A stretch of DNA of 64,000 bases, from the NCBI GenBank assembly GCA_038093515.1, contig JBBPSI010000002.1, forward strand, positions 605,858 through 669,857, in the 5' to 3' direction. The notes below the pieces were generated by a model that worked only from the letters and a program-made list of their open reading frames with translations, was not told the origin of the DNA and did no database searches. The position numbers and the translations under genes were made by a program. This stretch comes from Butyriboletus loyo. Lineage: Eukaryota > Basidiomycota > Agaricomycetes > Boletales > Boletaceae. Of the stretch, positions 23,821-36,297 are shown in pieces. The stretch's first letter is position 1. The number at the start of each line of letters is the position of its first letter.

Positions 23821-25340
23821 TCAAATTGCGGATTTTCCCTCTGCATGCCCAGACCATATGCCGAGAACTAGTGCGCAATTTGACACAAGCAGGATGCCAG
23901 ACGACAAAGAGGTTGATGGGAATACGTTCCACGCATATTCAATTCCGGCTATAATCGCCAGTCTATCACCAAATAGATGAGAAAGACCATAAGGCGGCGT
24001 CAAGCGAGTACTCACTGCAGGAGAAGTGGGTATTTTGTCCGCTGTGCCAGGAATGGGAGTTGCTGAAAGTACCAAGAATAAAACTGATAATGCAACGACC
24101 GAGCAAAGAGCATGCCAATCAGATTGGAAGTCATAAGCACCGTGGCAACGTCTACAGCGCCGATGAGCAAGTAACACTTGGCGAGCAAGGAGATAACTTC
24201 ACAGTCAGCTGACACCGGTGAGGATGTGGAAGGAAGCATCGGGCGGCGGAAGCCCTTGCGGAGTATTACAGCAACACCGCCGTCAGAGCGACACCACCTG
24301 AATAGGCCAAACGCAACCAGTACTGTTACATGGCCGACGAGTAATCCTCGCGCCCACGAGCGGCTGAGAAAGGTTTGTTCGTCCAAGAATCGCCAGTTGA
24401 CCGTCCATTTGTACATGAACACGCGCGACAGATCAAAGGCATTCTGTAAATATGCCCAGGCGTCTTCTGCTAAAAACGAACGTGCGAGCACGATCTGGGT
24501 AAAAGTCAGGACCAGTAGATGGCGCACAGTGACCACTAAACCGTGGCGCTTGAAGAGAATGACGAGGAGACCAGGGAGGTACAACAACGCGGACATCTTC
24601 ACAGATAGTGCCAGACTAGTTTGTTCGTCAGCTCCATGCAGATGTAGTTCGCTCAATATTGAACCGACCTAAAAATCAAAATGCCCAAGTCGTCCGAGGC
24701 TTTTTGAAATGCTAATATAGCGGCCGGGAGGAGAACTGCTGACCAGCAGTCGTTGAATAGTCGTAAAACAAATATGGAATGTAGTCTCTTGCTGAGGGGT
24801 AAGAGCAAGACGGTCCAATTTGGTGCACCACCTTGTCTGTAAACGCAGGAAACGAGGATAAGAGAGGCAATATACACTGTTCCATAGATTTGTTGCGCTA
24901 ATCCGATGTTTCGACCGGCGCCAGTGATACGATGTAGCAAGTGATGAATGTGAACATGCCCGGCGGGGTACCTTGTTGCCAGCTGTGAATTTCAACGAAG
25001 TAGCAATGACTGAAACTCAGACTCACACTAGCGGACCAGTAGGGCCAACTATCGCAGAGTAGTTCCGTTCTCCCTTCAAGTACAGGTCAACGTGGACCAT
25101 ATACGTCTCCCAGTCGATCTCCGTATCTGTTTGTCATATGGTCGCATGGATGTAGCAGAAAAATATGGAGCCGGACTGACATGGAATAAAGCGTATAATG
25201 AGCTGTGTAAGGAGTGCATCCCCGAGGATCACAACACCGCTCAAACCCCAGAAATAGCGCTTGTCCAGGAGCAACGAACGGAGGAACTCGTATGCCGAGC
25301 GGGGGAAACCTGATGAAACAACATGGGGTGGATTGGACAT
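23821..25340 (-). CDS. ALG3: Dol-P-Man alpha-1,3-mannosyltransferase
   Basis: Exons 25181-25340, 25027-25126, 24669-24971, 24016-24615 and 23821-23962, 434 residues. Seen: [36 protein letters not shown] across intron 1, [71 protein letters not shown] and [13 protein letters not shown], with many hydrophobic membrane segments. Known role: first luminal mannose addition to dolichol-PP-GlcNAc2Man5 in the ER. The stop is 61 bp from that of TRS130. Start at 25340 (MSNPPHVV); an upstream in-frame ATG has no support. Confidence 0.95.
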
Positions 25341-25736
25341 CTGCGGCCTTGAGGACCCGGGTGACTTGATAGTATGTCTGTGGCACAAGGTCCTTGATGC
25401 TTGTAGCTGGATATTGAGGTAAACGACGAGCTCCTGCCAACGTGGATACTACTGTAAGGGAACGTATACGAACTTGCTCGCAGCGGATCGACGAGCCAAT
25501 CATCACGTTCTTCTCCCCAGTGACACACTGCGGTTCAAAGTACATTTTTCTGTCTATAAGAGCAAGACGCCAGAGGGACATGTACGCATACACATGACAA
25601 CAGGTATCGAAAATACGATCAAAACAAACAAGGATTTAGGTGCAATGATCAGAGCGCGCGAGTCTGGAGCAAAGTTGAAGCTTTGAAGTACAGTGAGAGC
25701 AAGGGTGGGGGCAAGACAAAGAATAGAATACAGTAC
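25341..25736. other. Intergenic, ALG3 promoter and 3' end of the Zn2Cys6 gene
   Basis: A minus-strand open frame crosses this region into ALG3 exon 1, but its sequence matches nothing I know. No RNA gene recognised. Confidence 0.45.
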
Positions 25737-28700
25737 TCAGCCCTTACGTTGCATCAAGGCCGATCCTAGGTTGTGTTGAGTATAATCCATGGTACCAAGA
25801 TCACGAGGAGTATTGTGTCCGGACGGAAGTGGTGATGGCAGCCCAGGTGTAATAAGGCCGCTGCCACCCGCCCCAAATACGAAACCGCCACTCAACCCTT
25901 CCATGGTGTCCGAATAGCCTGTTGTCATAGCTTTTGTCAACTACATGGGAGGCTAATCCTTGACATCAACGCACCAGGAACGAGGACATTGTCCCAAAAA
26001 CTAGAGTTGAAAATGTTATCCATAGACAGCATCCCCATCCCTTCGTCGCATGTTGGTAGGGTGGCCATGGTCGGCGGGAATGTGGACATATCTGCCACAG
26101 GCCCCATCTCGCTTGTAAAATAGAAGTCGTTCATGCCACTCGTAGACATCGTCGATCCAAAAAGGCCCATATCATTTTGTCCAGCCGCCTCGTCCCCGAC
26201 CACGACTTCGGCGTGAAGCTGAGATTGTGGTTGCTGTTGTGGTTGCTGTAGTGGTTGCTGCTGCTGCTGTGGAACATCGGTCCGTGCGGAGATGAGTGCG
26301 CGGAGGAATGTGCTGTACAGAGCGGGAGTATGATGGGAATTGACAGCAATATCACCGAGAACTGTCGCAATGTCTTTCACAAGGTCAATGATCTTCTGCT
26401 CATTCTGGATATATTGTTGGAATTCCGGTCGTATGAGCTGGAAAGATGATTCAGATAGTAGTAGTTGACTCCTCGATGCAGCCGCTTACCTTGAGCAAAC
26501 TTAGGACGGCATACGACAAAAATACAAAGTGCGAGTCGGGCGAATATCTGAGAAAGCCTCGTGGTGCAAGTTCGTCGCGCGCAATGACAGCAACAGCTGT
26601 GGCTGATGTGTGGCACTTCGAAAAGAAATAGGGGATATCAACACTCGAGCGTTCGATGGCGTTCTGAAGTCCGAAGGAATGTATGACCAGTGAATGGTAA
26701 TGAAAATAAAACATCATCATTGCGGAGGCATAGTCCTTGAGAACCTCATTACCTATGGTCGCAATAAAAATGAGCTGGGCAATACGGCATATAGAAAACA
26801 CTCACTTGTTGTTACAGAACGAGTATTCGTCCATTCATGCAGCCAGGCTACTATTTGTTGTTCGAAAGCCTTGATGACCAACGGATAGTCGCAGTCTGTT
26901 TGAAGGCCGGACGGAGTACCGAGACCAGAGTACAACAGATCCAAACTACGAGACACGATACGTTGCAATTCCTGAGAAGCGACTTTGATACGCTGACTAA
27001 GCGAGAAAACGAAGAGAAAAAAACTCACAACATAGCTCGCAAGCGCTCGGTCACCAAGTGTACTTGCAGGGGAATTGGTCCAATGAAGGACATTGCGTAT
27101 GATGAAACTACCAACGGAACTCGTTCAGTCGGGCCAATCACATATTTAGACAGAAATGCCCACTCTTCCCGTATCGAATGGGGTTTGCCCATCTGAGCAC
27201 TCGCAGTCCTGTCGAGCGCGAAACACAGGAGCCACGTACGTTCGCGATTGTGTACTTCCTTGTCACGCGCACGACATTCCGGGGTATCTTGGCTCGTCAC
27301 TGTCGTCTTGCGGTGCAGACTCAAATCGGTAGCCATCCTTCGGATTGCAGTGTCAGGAAAGGTATATAACGTCGCACGATGCACCAACCGGATAGCCATC
27401 CCCAGCAGTAACCATGTTTTGTCATACTCGTACCGCTCAACAGCACCACATCCCCATAGCGTGAGCAAGAGATAGGCTTGCACAATTTCAAGAGATTTGT
27501 AACCTCGAGCAGGTACGCTGAAAGCAAGCTTTTGCGCAAGCTCCGTGAGTTTTGAGTGAAGATCTGGACGGTGCGTATAGAATTTGGAGGCGATGGCACA
27601 GACTACGAAACGGAGTGAAACCTGATCCACAGTAAGTAGGAGGAAGGCAACATACTTGACGTAAGCAAAAACGGTGATCTCGAACAAACAAGGGCTGGTG
27701 TATGGAATTGTTGATCCAAGAGATGACAATGCATCTATCAAAATATCAGCCGCATATCAGTAACAGTGTAACACCAAGACTAACATTCATATGGTCAAAG
27801 TAACTGATAGTGGTTTAAAGTTGAGTTTGGAGAAACGAATACGAAAGAGGGTACTAACATATTGAACAACGCAACCACCTCTTCAGAGCTCACAAAGCTT
27901 AGCATCTCGGGTTGTATTTGTCTCTCAATGTATAGCCGTCTGAGCGGCAAGATTGATATTGGTCCTGAGAAGGGATGAGTGGCGTTGCATAAGTTTGCAG
28001 AAATAGGTCATGAAACCTGGTCTAAAGTAATTGTCACTCGCGACGCCGAGCCGACGATCCGAATCAGCATCAGATTGACGCGCGGTGAATGATGTTGTAA
28101 TCCCGTTTGCTCTCCGATTCGCCAAACTCGCTTCTGCAAGTAATCCCAAGGGGTTCAATGCATTGTCGGGAAGGGAGTGTAATTTAGGAGAGGAAGAAAG
28201 AGTAGCACTCTGAGAAGGGTAATTCGGCTGTGGGGGTGGTGATGGTGATTGCAAAAGTGCATGAGTTTGAACCGTTTGAGCCGCTGGAGATGGTGAGCGG
28301 GAAATCGTGCCGGAGGTCATACTCGGATTTCCGATGGACCTAAGGACTGTGTCCAGAGTCCGTTCCATTTTTCGAATGGACCTTGTCAGGAGCTCGTGTT
28401 TTCTTGGGCTTGAGTATGAGTGGTGAATATTTCACAATAAACGGTTGGTTGATGGACTCACTTGGATGACCGTTTTCCACGGTTAGACTCTTCGAAAATG
28501 CATTCGTGGTTACCAGCGAAGCAACGCTTGCAGGGTGGTCCCTGCTCGGCGCCGACACATTTCATTTTAAGGCGACGACAGACGGTACACGCGCTAGCGG
28601 AAGAAAATGAAGGGAGGAGTGATTGCGGAATAGGATGATCTTACCGGGCACCTCTGGTCGACTTTGGCTTGGGTTCGTCTTTTTCGGCTGCAGGACTAGG

Positions 28701-29111
28701 ACCATCCATGGAGTCGTCAGTACGGGCCTTCTTTCCGATGGGGTCGCCAAGCCCGCCGACGAGGGGGGATGGGCGCTTTCCGTTGGTATTGGGCGGCGAA
28801 AAGGACATGTTTTCGGTTGGAGGTGTGCCGATGGTGTCGGATCCCTGAGAGGAGGGGGAGGAGAGGTTCTGAGGGAGGGGGAGATGATGAGACATGGCCT
28901 GTTGCTGGTGCTGGTGCTGGTGCTGATACGGGTAGTAGGAGGAGTACAAGGAAAGAGCAGGGTCGATCTGTGGGGAACGCGGCGGGAGCATGGTAGGCTG
29001 TGGAATGCCGTGGTCTTGGTGATGCATGGACAGGATGAAGTTGAACTTGCGGGATTGGTCGAGGTAGTACTGCGGATAACAGGGGGTGGGTGACAAGGGC
29101 ATGAGGATCAT
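25737..29111 (-). CDS. Zn2Cys6 transcription factor with fungal_trans domain
   Basis: Thirteen exons: 28645-29111, 28462-28593, 28017-28402, 27859-27964, 27785-27803, 27656-27734, 27389-27602, 27164-27337, 27029-27107, 26806-26971, 26490-26752, 25975-26437 and 25737-25918, about 909 residues. A Gln/His/Pro/Ser-rich N terminus leads to the zinc cluster ACTVCRRLKMKCVG...CKRCFAGNHEC (C-x2-C-x6-C twice), a basic helix (KKHELLTRSIRKMERTLDTV), then the middle homology region (CAIASKFYTHRPDLH, IVQAYLLLTLWG, WLLLGMAIRMATDLSLHR, RERTWLLCFALDR). The C-terminal part is Gln-rich then Gly/Pro-rich. It is a DNA-binding regulator; the target genes cannot be read from sequence. The start is uncertain: 29111 is the first ATG in frame, but a spliced upstream exon is possible. 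Exon 5 is 19 nt. Confidence 0.85.
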
Positions 29112-32100
29112 TTTGGAGGAATAAACGGCGTCGACTTACGGACGAATCGCTGGTTGATATAAGGCGGGGGAGGAGGAAAGGCAGGGATGTCGCCGGCACG
29201 TGCGAGTTGGAGAGGGTATGAGAACGAAGCTGCGGCGGGGGTGGCGAGGACGAGACCGACAGCGCTCGACAAAGCACCCAATCACCGCCAACTTGGCGCA
29301 CTCCAGCACGAGAGCTCTTGTACGTATTTTCGCTTCAGCCACCCCTGTACTCCTGACAGACCTGGGAGTCTTCTCTCAGCGCTTCACAGGCCTTCCACAA
29401 CACTCATCGTATAGATATACCCGACCCATTCAGATCGTCGGCCCGTCTCCATCCGGCCCTCCTCAGTCGCGTTACGATACGTCCTCTTTGTCTTTTCGTA
29501 AATTCTTACATCGCTTCCCGTCCTCCCAGTCCCATTGCCGCTTACCACGGTGCCAACACAGCTTGCAACGTGGCATGCAAGCGCGTGCTCCCTCCCCATC
29601 GACAACAGATAAGAATAAATGTCGAGATGTTGAATCCTTCCCGAGGCCATCTAAACCATCTCCAGATGGTGTGGGACAATTTAATTTCTCCAAGCAAAAG
29701 ACAACCCTATCGACTCACTGTCGCTTTGTTCCTAACACACTGATCTAGCCATCTAGCCCTGAGACCATCGTCTGTCACTTTGTCGTCCGGGCCACGCCAG
29801 CCAATCCCGTCAACATCGGCGCGACCATCTAGGGCTGTATTATCAGCAAGTCGTTTGCGTACGCAGCCGCAAAAGACCTTGCCCTGAGTCCAAGTCCATG
29901 TTTGATAGGCAGGGACACTCTCTTTGGGACGTCGCGGAGTTCTCATGACCTCCCTATTACCCTTCTCTGCACCATTGACATGCAGCAGTCCAAATCGAGG
30001 CAGCCAACTAACAACTCCCGTTTGTGTTGAAACTATACTTTCCATGAACGTATCTTATCTCCTTTGGTGTGCTAACAATACCCTCTCATCTCCAGTCTCT
30101 CCTCGCTCTCAACATGAGTATAGTTTCAGATTGCGCAGGAGTCATATAACTGTGCTGAGTCCGCTTGATATGTATGTGCGGCTGTGGACGTTTTTCTTAT
30201 CTTTGCTCCATATGTCAATCGTGGAACATCCTTGACCTTCTTCTGAAAGTCAGCTGATGAGCGGTGGTTAAACCATGGCCGTATAATTCCATATCTCCGT
30301 TTCACTCCAGAGTTGTTGACTATGTCTCTGAAACCTTCTTGATAAGTTGATGCTTTTGCAAAGTGGATGCTGAGCACAGGCTACTGTAAAGCATCAGTTC
30401 CCATAGTTTAGACTCCACAATGATGTTCGTATTACAGAATCAAGTGTCGTGCGCCGCCATGAGGTTTACATAGCTGATCACTGATCTTGCTCATGAAACA
30501 AACTTTGACTCGAGACAGCAACAGAGCTCTGACATTGTTCCTTGATGGTAGCAAGGTGGGCACGTACCGAAGACCTATTTTATGTGAAGAACATGGGCTA
30601 TCAAGAATTGTATTCAACGGAACACGTTGTTTGGATAGGGGTTTGTATATACCTGGGAAATCAGACCTTTAAATTGCTCGACGACGTACCCAAGTAGTCT
30701 GCATCGGACAATATTGCTCGCGATGATTTCTAAAGAAAGCGCAACTGGAGGCCCGGAAATCACGACACCACCCATCGGCCACCGAGTTGGAGTTGCTGAG
30801 CTCGGATAGATCTCCACATCTTGTGAGGACTCCATACCCCAACGAGCCCTGTCCACTTTTCTGGAGATCATTTTTCCAGCACTTGGCTATATCTTCAAAT
30901 CGAAGTCAAGACCGATTGTTGAGCCGCCTCCGGGTCCTTCTGACGCGAATTTTCGTCCCGACTCGACGATGTTGGAAGGTTGGATAACATACATAGAAGC
31001 TTAATCGGAGGCAACCCCTCTGCCTAATTGTCAGCAGCATCTCAATGGTCTGAGTAAAAACGAAAAATGCGCCACGGTTGAGTAAACGGCCTCCTTGACC
31101 AGTACAAGTAATGTGAACGCAACAGAAAGTGTCCACTTGTGTGTTTCATCTGATCAACAGTTCTAGAGACCTAATTCTACGATTATGGATCAAACAGCTC
31201 GCAAAGTTGACAAGTCGAATCTCAGCACCGTGTTACGATGCTATCGCAGTACAAGTATCCATCGCGCAACCTGCATGTCCAGGAAATATCCGTCTAGCAG
31301 CTGGCCCTAATGACACATATGAATACCGATAGTCCGCGGTCCAATGTTCAACGTCAGTGCAGCTGTGATGTCAGAGGGAGTTCCCTATTACATGTGACTG
31401 GTTCGTGGTTGCATGATAAAGCAAGTCCGCTCTTACCTGCAAAGTACACTCAGTATTTACAACCATCGGGGCCCGACTCGACCACTTCCAAGACCTCGTC
31501 GCAACAAGTGATGAATTATTTCAGGCACTTCCTCAAGTTCGAACTCGCGTCTAAAAAGTCAGACCTGTAGGTCTTGTTCACGCGACTCGTGTATGCCTGA
31601 CATGCAATAAGTTAAATTTATTCAGAATTCATAATCGAGTCCTGTGATGGGTTCTACTCACTTGAAGTTCAAATGTCACAGTGCCAACAAATCATCCACT
31701 GACACCTCAGACATGGGCGAATCGAACCAGACCCACCGGCATACAGTACGGAAAGTGGAACTCCTTCAATATTGCAGAGGATACGGGATCATTGTCATTG
31801 TTCCACCTCCGCCCTAGCATCATAGGATGGATGGTCACTAAAAGCATTGTGTGGCATCCGGCAGCAAAGTTGAAGAATTGTTGCTTCGCCCCGTGTGCTT
31901 GAGCTCTACAATACACTCTGTGTGACTTTTGTAGCACGCTGGTCTTTGCTTCCTTGCAGAAAAAAAATGGTTTTATGAAAGTTGTGGGAGCTGTTTGCGT
32001 CGGCGTTGAGTGATCAGGCAATCATACATCACATGACGACCTACGTTCATGACTCTCAACAATCTCGACTCGGACGAAAACTTGGATCTCCGGTACCGAA

Positions 32101-33194
32101 TTAGTAGCTGCATCTATTCTCAAAAAATATTGAGTGATTGCGCGAACCACTGATTCTGGGACGAGACAAAGCCGCAATAGCAGATGGTGAAGATCAACCC
32201 TTTAATCTTCAATTGTCAAGGATTGGACACTATGGTAGACAAACCGCTCACGTACATCAGAATTTCAGACACTTTGTTGTGATACACATCAACGTTGGTA
32301 GAAAACACTGGCCCGTGGCGATGCCAAATGATTATTCCGTGAGGTATCTTGTTACCGGTGCAAATATATTATTCTGCCTGAATTCTTCGGTTCTTTTGGC
32401 TTCGAGGTAGTGGGGACACTATACAGTTCAAAATACTCCACGGAATCGTTCATCAGTATGTATGTGTACAAGTCTGAAGTGACCTTCAACATATACGCAT
32501 TCGAATTGTTATCGAAAAAGAGTCGAAAGCACCGTCTTCGAACACACGTTCAAATCACTTGAATAGACGTACTAGACAAATGGCGGGCTCACAACCCCGA
32601 TCGGCATCTGGAACAATTCGAACGGGTTAGCCATTTGCTAACTGACCTGAACTGATACAAGCTCCTCGACACGCCGTAAATGAATGCATCCATGTTCAAA
32701 CGGTAGCGGTACCGAAGCGTTTTCATTTTGGAAAGCGGCATATGCAATTTCTGCCGATATCTCAATGTCCATTGAGTAGGAGCTTAGATCTGTGCGGGGA
32801 AAGCGACCACCGCCCACCTCGTTGTGAAATCGACATGCCACATGCGGTGATGGACCTGGGGGGAGGTGGTGGCACGACGGGTCACGGAAGTCCAATATCC
32901 AAAATGAATCCATAACGTCGGTGCGAGACTGGGGTATACTGATTCAGGGAAAACGTTGAAGTAAGGAAATACCGCAACAACGTCAAGTTCATGGCTGTTC
33001 TCAGCCAATTCTCAGCAGTCTGAAGGAGAATGAAACCATGCTCGGCAGCCCGGCAGGAGGTGCGACAGGCCCATGTTCTCTCGGAGATTGAAGCGGTATC
33101 TGAAAGCAACTTTGCTTGGGTTGTGCAGGCAGAGTGGCTTTGATGTGCGTTCACAGATACTCTCCTCTTCCTCCACCACTTCTCTAAGGCGGCC
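29112..33194. other. 4.1-kb region without a supported gene
   Basis: Lies between the 5' end of the zinc-cluster gene and CDC4. All open frames are short, overlap on both strands and show no family motif. The part next to 29.1 kb probably holds the leader and promoter of the zinc-cluster gene. Frames near 29.7-30.0 kb (-), 30.6-30.9 kb (-) and 32.6-33.2 kb (-) were read and not recognised. No tRNA, long tandem repeat or terminal inverted repeat was seen by eye. Confidence 0.45.
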
Positions 33195-36006
33195 ATGAGC
33201 CATCAAGCACGTCCCTCGTTGGTGCTGGCACCATCAGTAAATACTACTACGTATGCTTTTCACAGCCTCCAAGTTCATTTTCACGTACTGACGCGTCGGT
33301 CTGTGGGCCAGCGTGGTGACTACAACAACAACGACGACGACGTATGCCCCTGTCCAATTGCCACCCCTACCTCCGCCTTCAGAGCCCAAGAATCCGAAGG
33401 ACTATCCTTTGTTACACGCCAACTTACCTGCATCTCTTCGGAGATTCTCTCTCGTCTTTCCCGGAGGCACTCACGCTACTTTCCGAGATGGCGAAGATGG
33501 CGGGGAGGAGATGCGAGAAGAAGAACCGGTCGCAAACGGGGTTGGTTGGAGGATGCTTAATCCCGAGGAAACTGTCGAGCAGGGCAAGGTAGTTGGTCTT
33601 CTTGAGGCGGTCGAGCGCTTTGGTAGAAAGCGGTCACACGGAGTTGACAACATGATGGAAGGAGTAGAACCAACGATGGAGCGAGAGGCGCATACTCCTC
33701 CAAGAAAGAAAGCGAGACCTACACATATACCTCCAATCACTACAATGAATGCCGCGGCGCCACCTTCACCTCTCCCATCACCCCATGGCTCACCATCACC
33801 GCAGACAATCTGGCCTTCTGCCCCTCCAAGCGGTGCCTCTTCACCGCACCCGCAGCCCCCACTTCAACCCGATCTCGCTCTTACAACGCTTCTGACGCTC
33901 CCATCACTATTAACACATTTCACGAATCTGCCGCAGCAGTTACAGTCGCATTTTCTGCTCACTCTTTTACGGCATTCTCCGTTACCGGTTCTGCGGACGC
34001 TCCACTCTGTTTTAACCCCAACTTTGGCGCGGGATTTCCTGACACTCCTCCCCCCAGAGCTTGTATCACACATCCTCAGTTATCTCCCATACTCAACGCT
34101 TGCACGAGCTTCGCGAGTCTCGAAATCCTGGCATGCTATCATTGATTCAGATCCAATGCTCTGGAGAGACCTTCTCAAGAGCACAAAAATCTGGTTCGGA
34201 GGTAATAGTGAACGAGCTTTCGCACGCTCAATCTACGCACGTCGTCTGGTCGAAGCCCGTAAGACACCTTCTACTCTACCCCTCCCTCATCCATACAAAT
34301 TACTCTTCAAATCGCGATATCTTACTCGGAAGCGTTGGGTAACAAACGAGATGCCAAAACATCATACATTCCCTGCTCATGGAACTTCTGTCGTGACCTG
34401 TCTATTGCTTTCGCATGGGCGTATCATATCGGCATCAGATGATCACTCAATACATGTTTATTCACCAGCGACGGGCGATCTTTTACAATCCTTGGACGGT
34501 CATGACGGAGGCGTTTGGGCTTTAGCGGCTACCAAGGACACACTAGTCAGCGGTTCCACTGATCGCACCGTCCGGATCTGGAACCTGGCCACTGGACGAT
34601 GCACTCATGTATTTGCTGGGCATACAAGCACCGTTCGTTGCCTTGCTATCGTCAAGCCTGAATGGGTCGAGATTGAAGGTGAAGGTGGTGTTGTTTCTAG
34701 GGAGAGATGGCCCAAGCGATCTGTGATTGTGACTGGGAGCCGTGATCACTCTTTACGAGTATGGTCATTACCTCGTCCGGGTGACCCTGAATATCGATGG
34801 GTGGGTGCGGATGATGCGGATGTCGAGTTGTCTGAGGTAGGCTGCTGTTGCTGCGTTGGTCATTGTCTCATCTGATTCCTTTTTTTTAGGAGGACATCGA
34901 TGAAAACCCATATCATAAACTGCATCTCGAAGGTCATGATCACGCGGTTCGTGCCTTAGCCGCTCGTGGTCGTACTCTTGTATCTGGTAGCTACGACTGC
35001 ACCGTGCGGATATGGGACATTGTTACGGGCGAGTGTAAATTGATCTTGGTTGGCCATACTCAAAAGGGTAAGCTGTTCCGTGTCTTACACTTTCAGCTCT
35101 TTCGTATTTATGGTGCCTCTAGTGTACAGTGTCGTGTTGGACCTCAACCGTAATATCGCATGTTCGGGATCAATGGACGGGACTGTTCGCATCTGGAATT
35201 TGCGCAACGGACAGTGTCAGCATACATTAACTGGGCACACTTCTCTGGTCGGTTTGCTAGGCCTTTCATCGTCTTTCCTCGTCTCTGCCGCGGCCGACTC
35301 CACACTGCGTATTTGGGACCCAGACACTGGTGAATTGCGCCATACGCTTGCCGCCCATGCAGGTGCCATCACATGCTTCCAACACGATGAGTTCAAAGTT
35401 CTTAGTGGGTCCGACGGAACGTTAAAAATGTGGAATATTCGTGATGGAACGGTCGTGCGAGACCTGCTCACTGGAATCAACGGCGTATGGCAAGTTGTCT
35501 TCGAGGGTAGATGCTGCGTGGCAGCGAGCAACCGCAACACGACAACTATGCTCGACGTCTGGGACTTTGGAACCGAAGGCGATGATGACTGGATTGGAGA
35601 ACCGCCTGGTGGGATATACGATGACGACACGGAGGAAAGTGAAGTAGAGGGGCAGGCAGATGCCGATGCAATGGACCAGGATCTCGAGGTTGACCCATCA
35701 GAACAGTCAACGGAGCAAGGAGGACCGCTTCGCGATATTGTTGATGACAACGACTCCTCACGTATTCCATCTGATACAGAGGACGAATCGATGGAGCGAG
35801 GTGATGGGGTTGGGAGCTCAAAGTGGGCGAGAAGCACGTCCTCCCGTCCGACGGTTTCTCGCCGTGGCAGGGCGTTAGCAGGAGAGAATTCACTGAGGCG
35901 GAGTAATCCTCTCCCTCTGAACGGTATACCTGCACGTTTACCGACGAACGAGACGCCGACACGCCCAAGGATACGGCCAGCCGCAAGAAATGGCGGTAGA
36001 CGGTAG
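33195..36006 (+). CDS. CDC4: F-box/WD40 protein, SCF substrate receptor
   Basis: Exons 33195-33250, 33312-34836, 34890-35067 and 35123-36006, about 880 residues. An N-terminal run of Thr and a Pro/Ser-rich region precede the F-box LLPPELVSHILSYLPYSTLA with SWHAIIDSDPMLWRDL. The linker RKRWVTNEMPKHHTFPAHG follows, then WD repeats with clear GH...D...RIWN units (VSGSTDRTVRIWNLATG, VTGSRDHSLRVWSLP, VSGSYDCTVRIWDIVTG, CSGSMDGTVRIWNLRNG, VSAAADSTLRIWDPDTG). The C terminus is acidic then Arg-rich. Known role: brings phosphodegron substrates to Skp1-Cul1. The first exon is deduced from phase: the conserved reading begins with GTG, so an upstream ATG exon is needed. Confidence 0.9.
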
Positions 36007-36297
36007 TACTTTGGCCGATCGTGGACGTCGTCTGAACACGGTTGTGCATCAGCTTATTTTTCGTTACAGCTGGTTTTGGACGTTTTTGCGACATTCTTGC
36101 ATTAGGAAGTCGTTCGTTGGCTCCTCCATGGGGGTACTCTCCCGACTCATTCGTTAGGGATGGTTTTTATGTTGGACGGTTGTACGAGGCACTTACATTG
36201 ACATTAACATGTTCGGATTACAAAGTAGCCGTGGGAAATAGATAATAATTTATGGTCACCCCGCAGCGAGGCTCAAACTCGAACTCGAACGACATCG

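Noticed and set aside
25087..25593. Minus-strand frame of 168 residues
   Set aside because: Runs through ALG3 exon 1 in a wrong frame; no motif.
29200..29748. 182-residue + strand open frame
   Set aside because: Low-complexity Arg/Ser/Pro composition, no motif, and it overlaps the probable leader of the zinc-cluster gene on the other strand.
29707..30045. Minus-strand frame of 112 residues, possible mobile-element relic
   Set aside because: Read for reverse transcriptase, integrase and transposase motifs; none found.
35217..35837. 206-residue antisense frame in CDC4
   Set aside because: Mirror of WD-repeat coding sequence; Ser/Pro-rich shadow.
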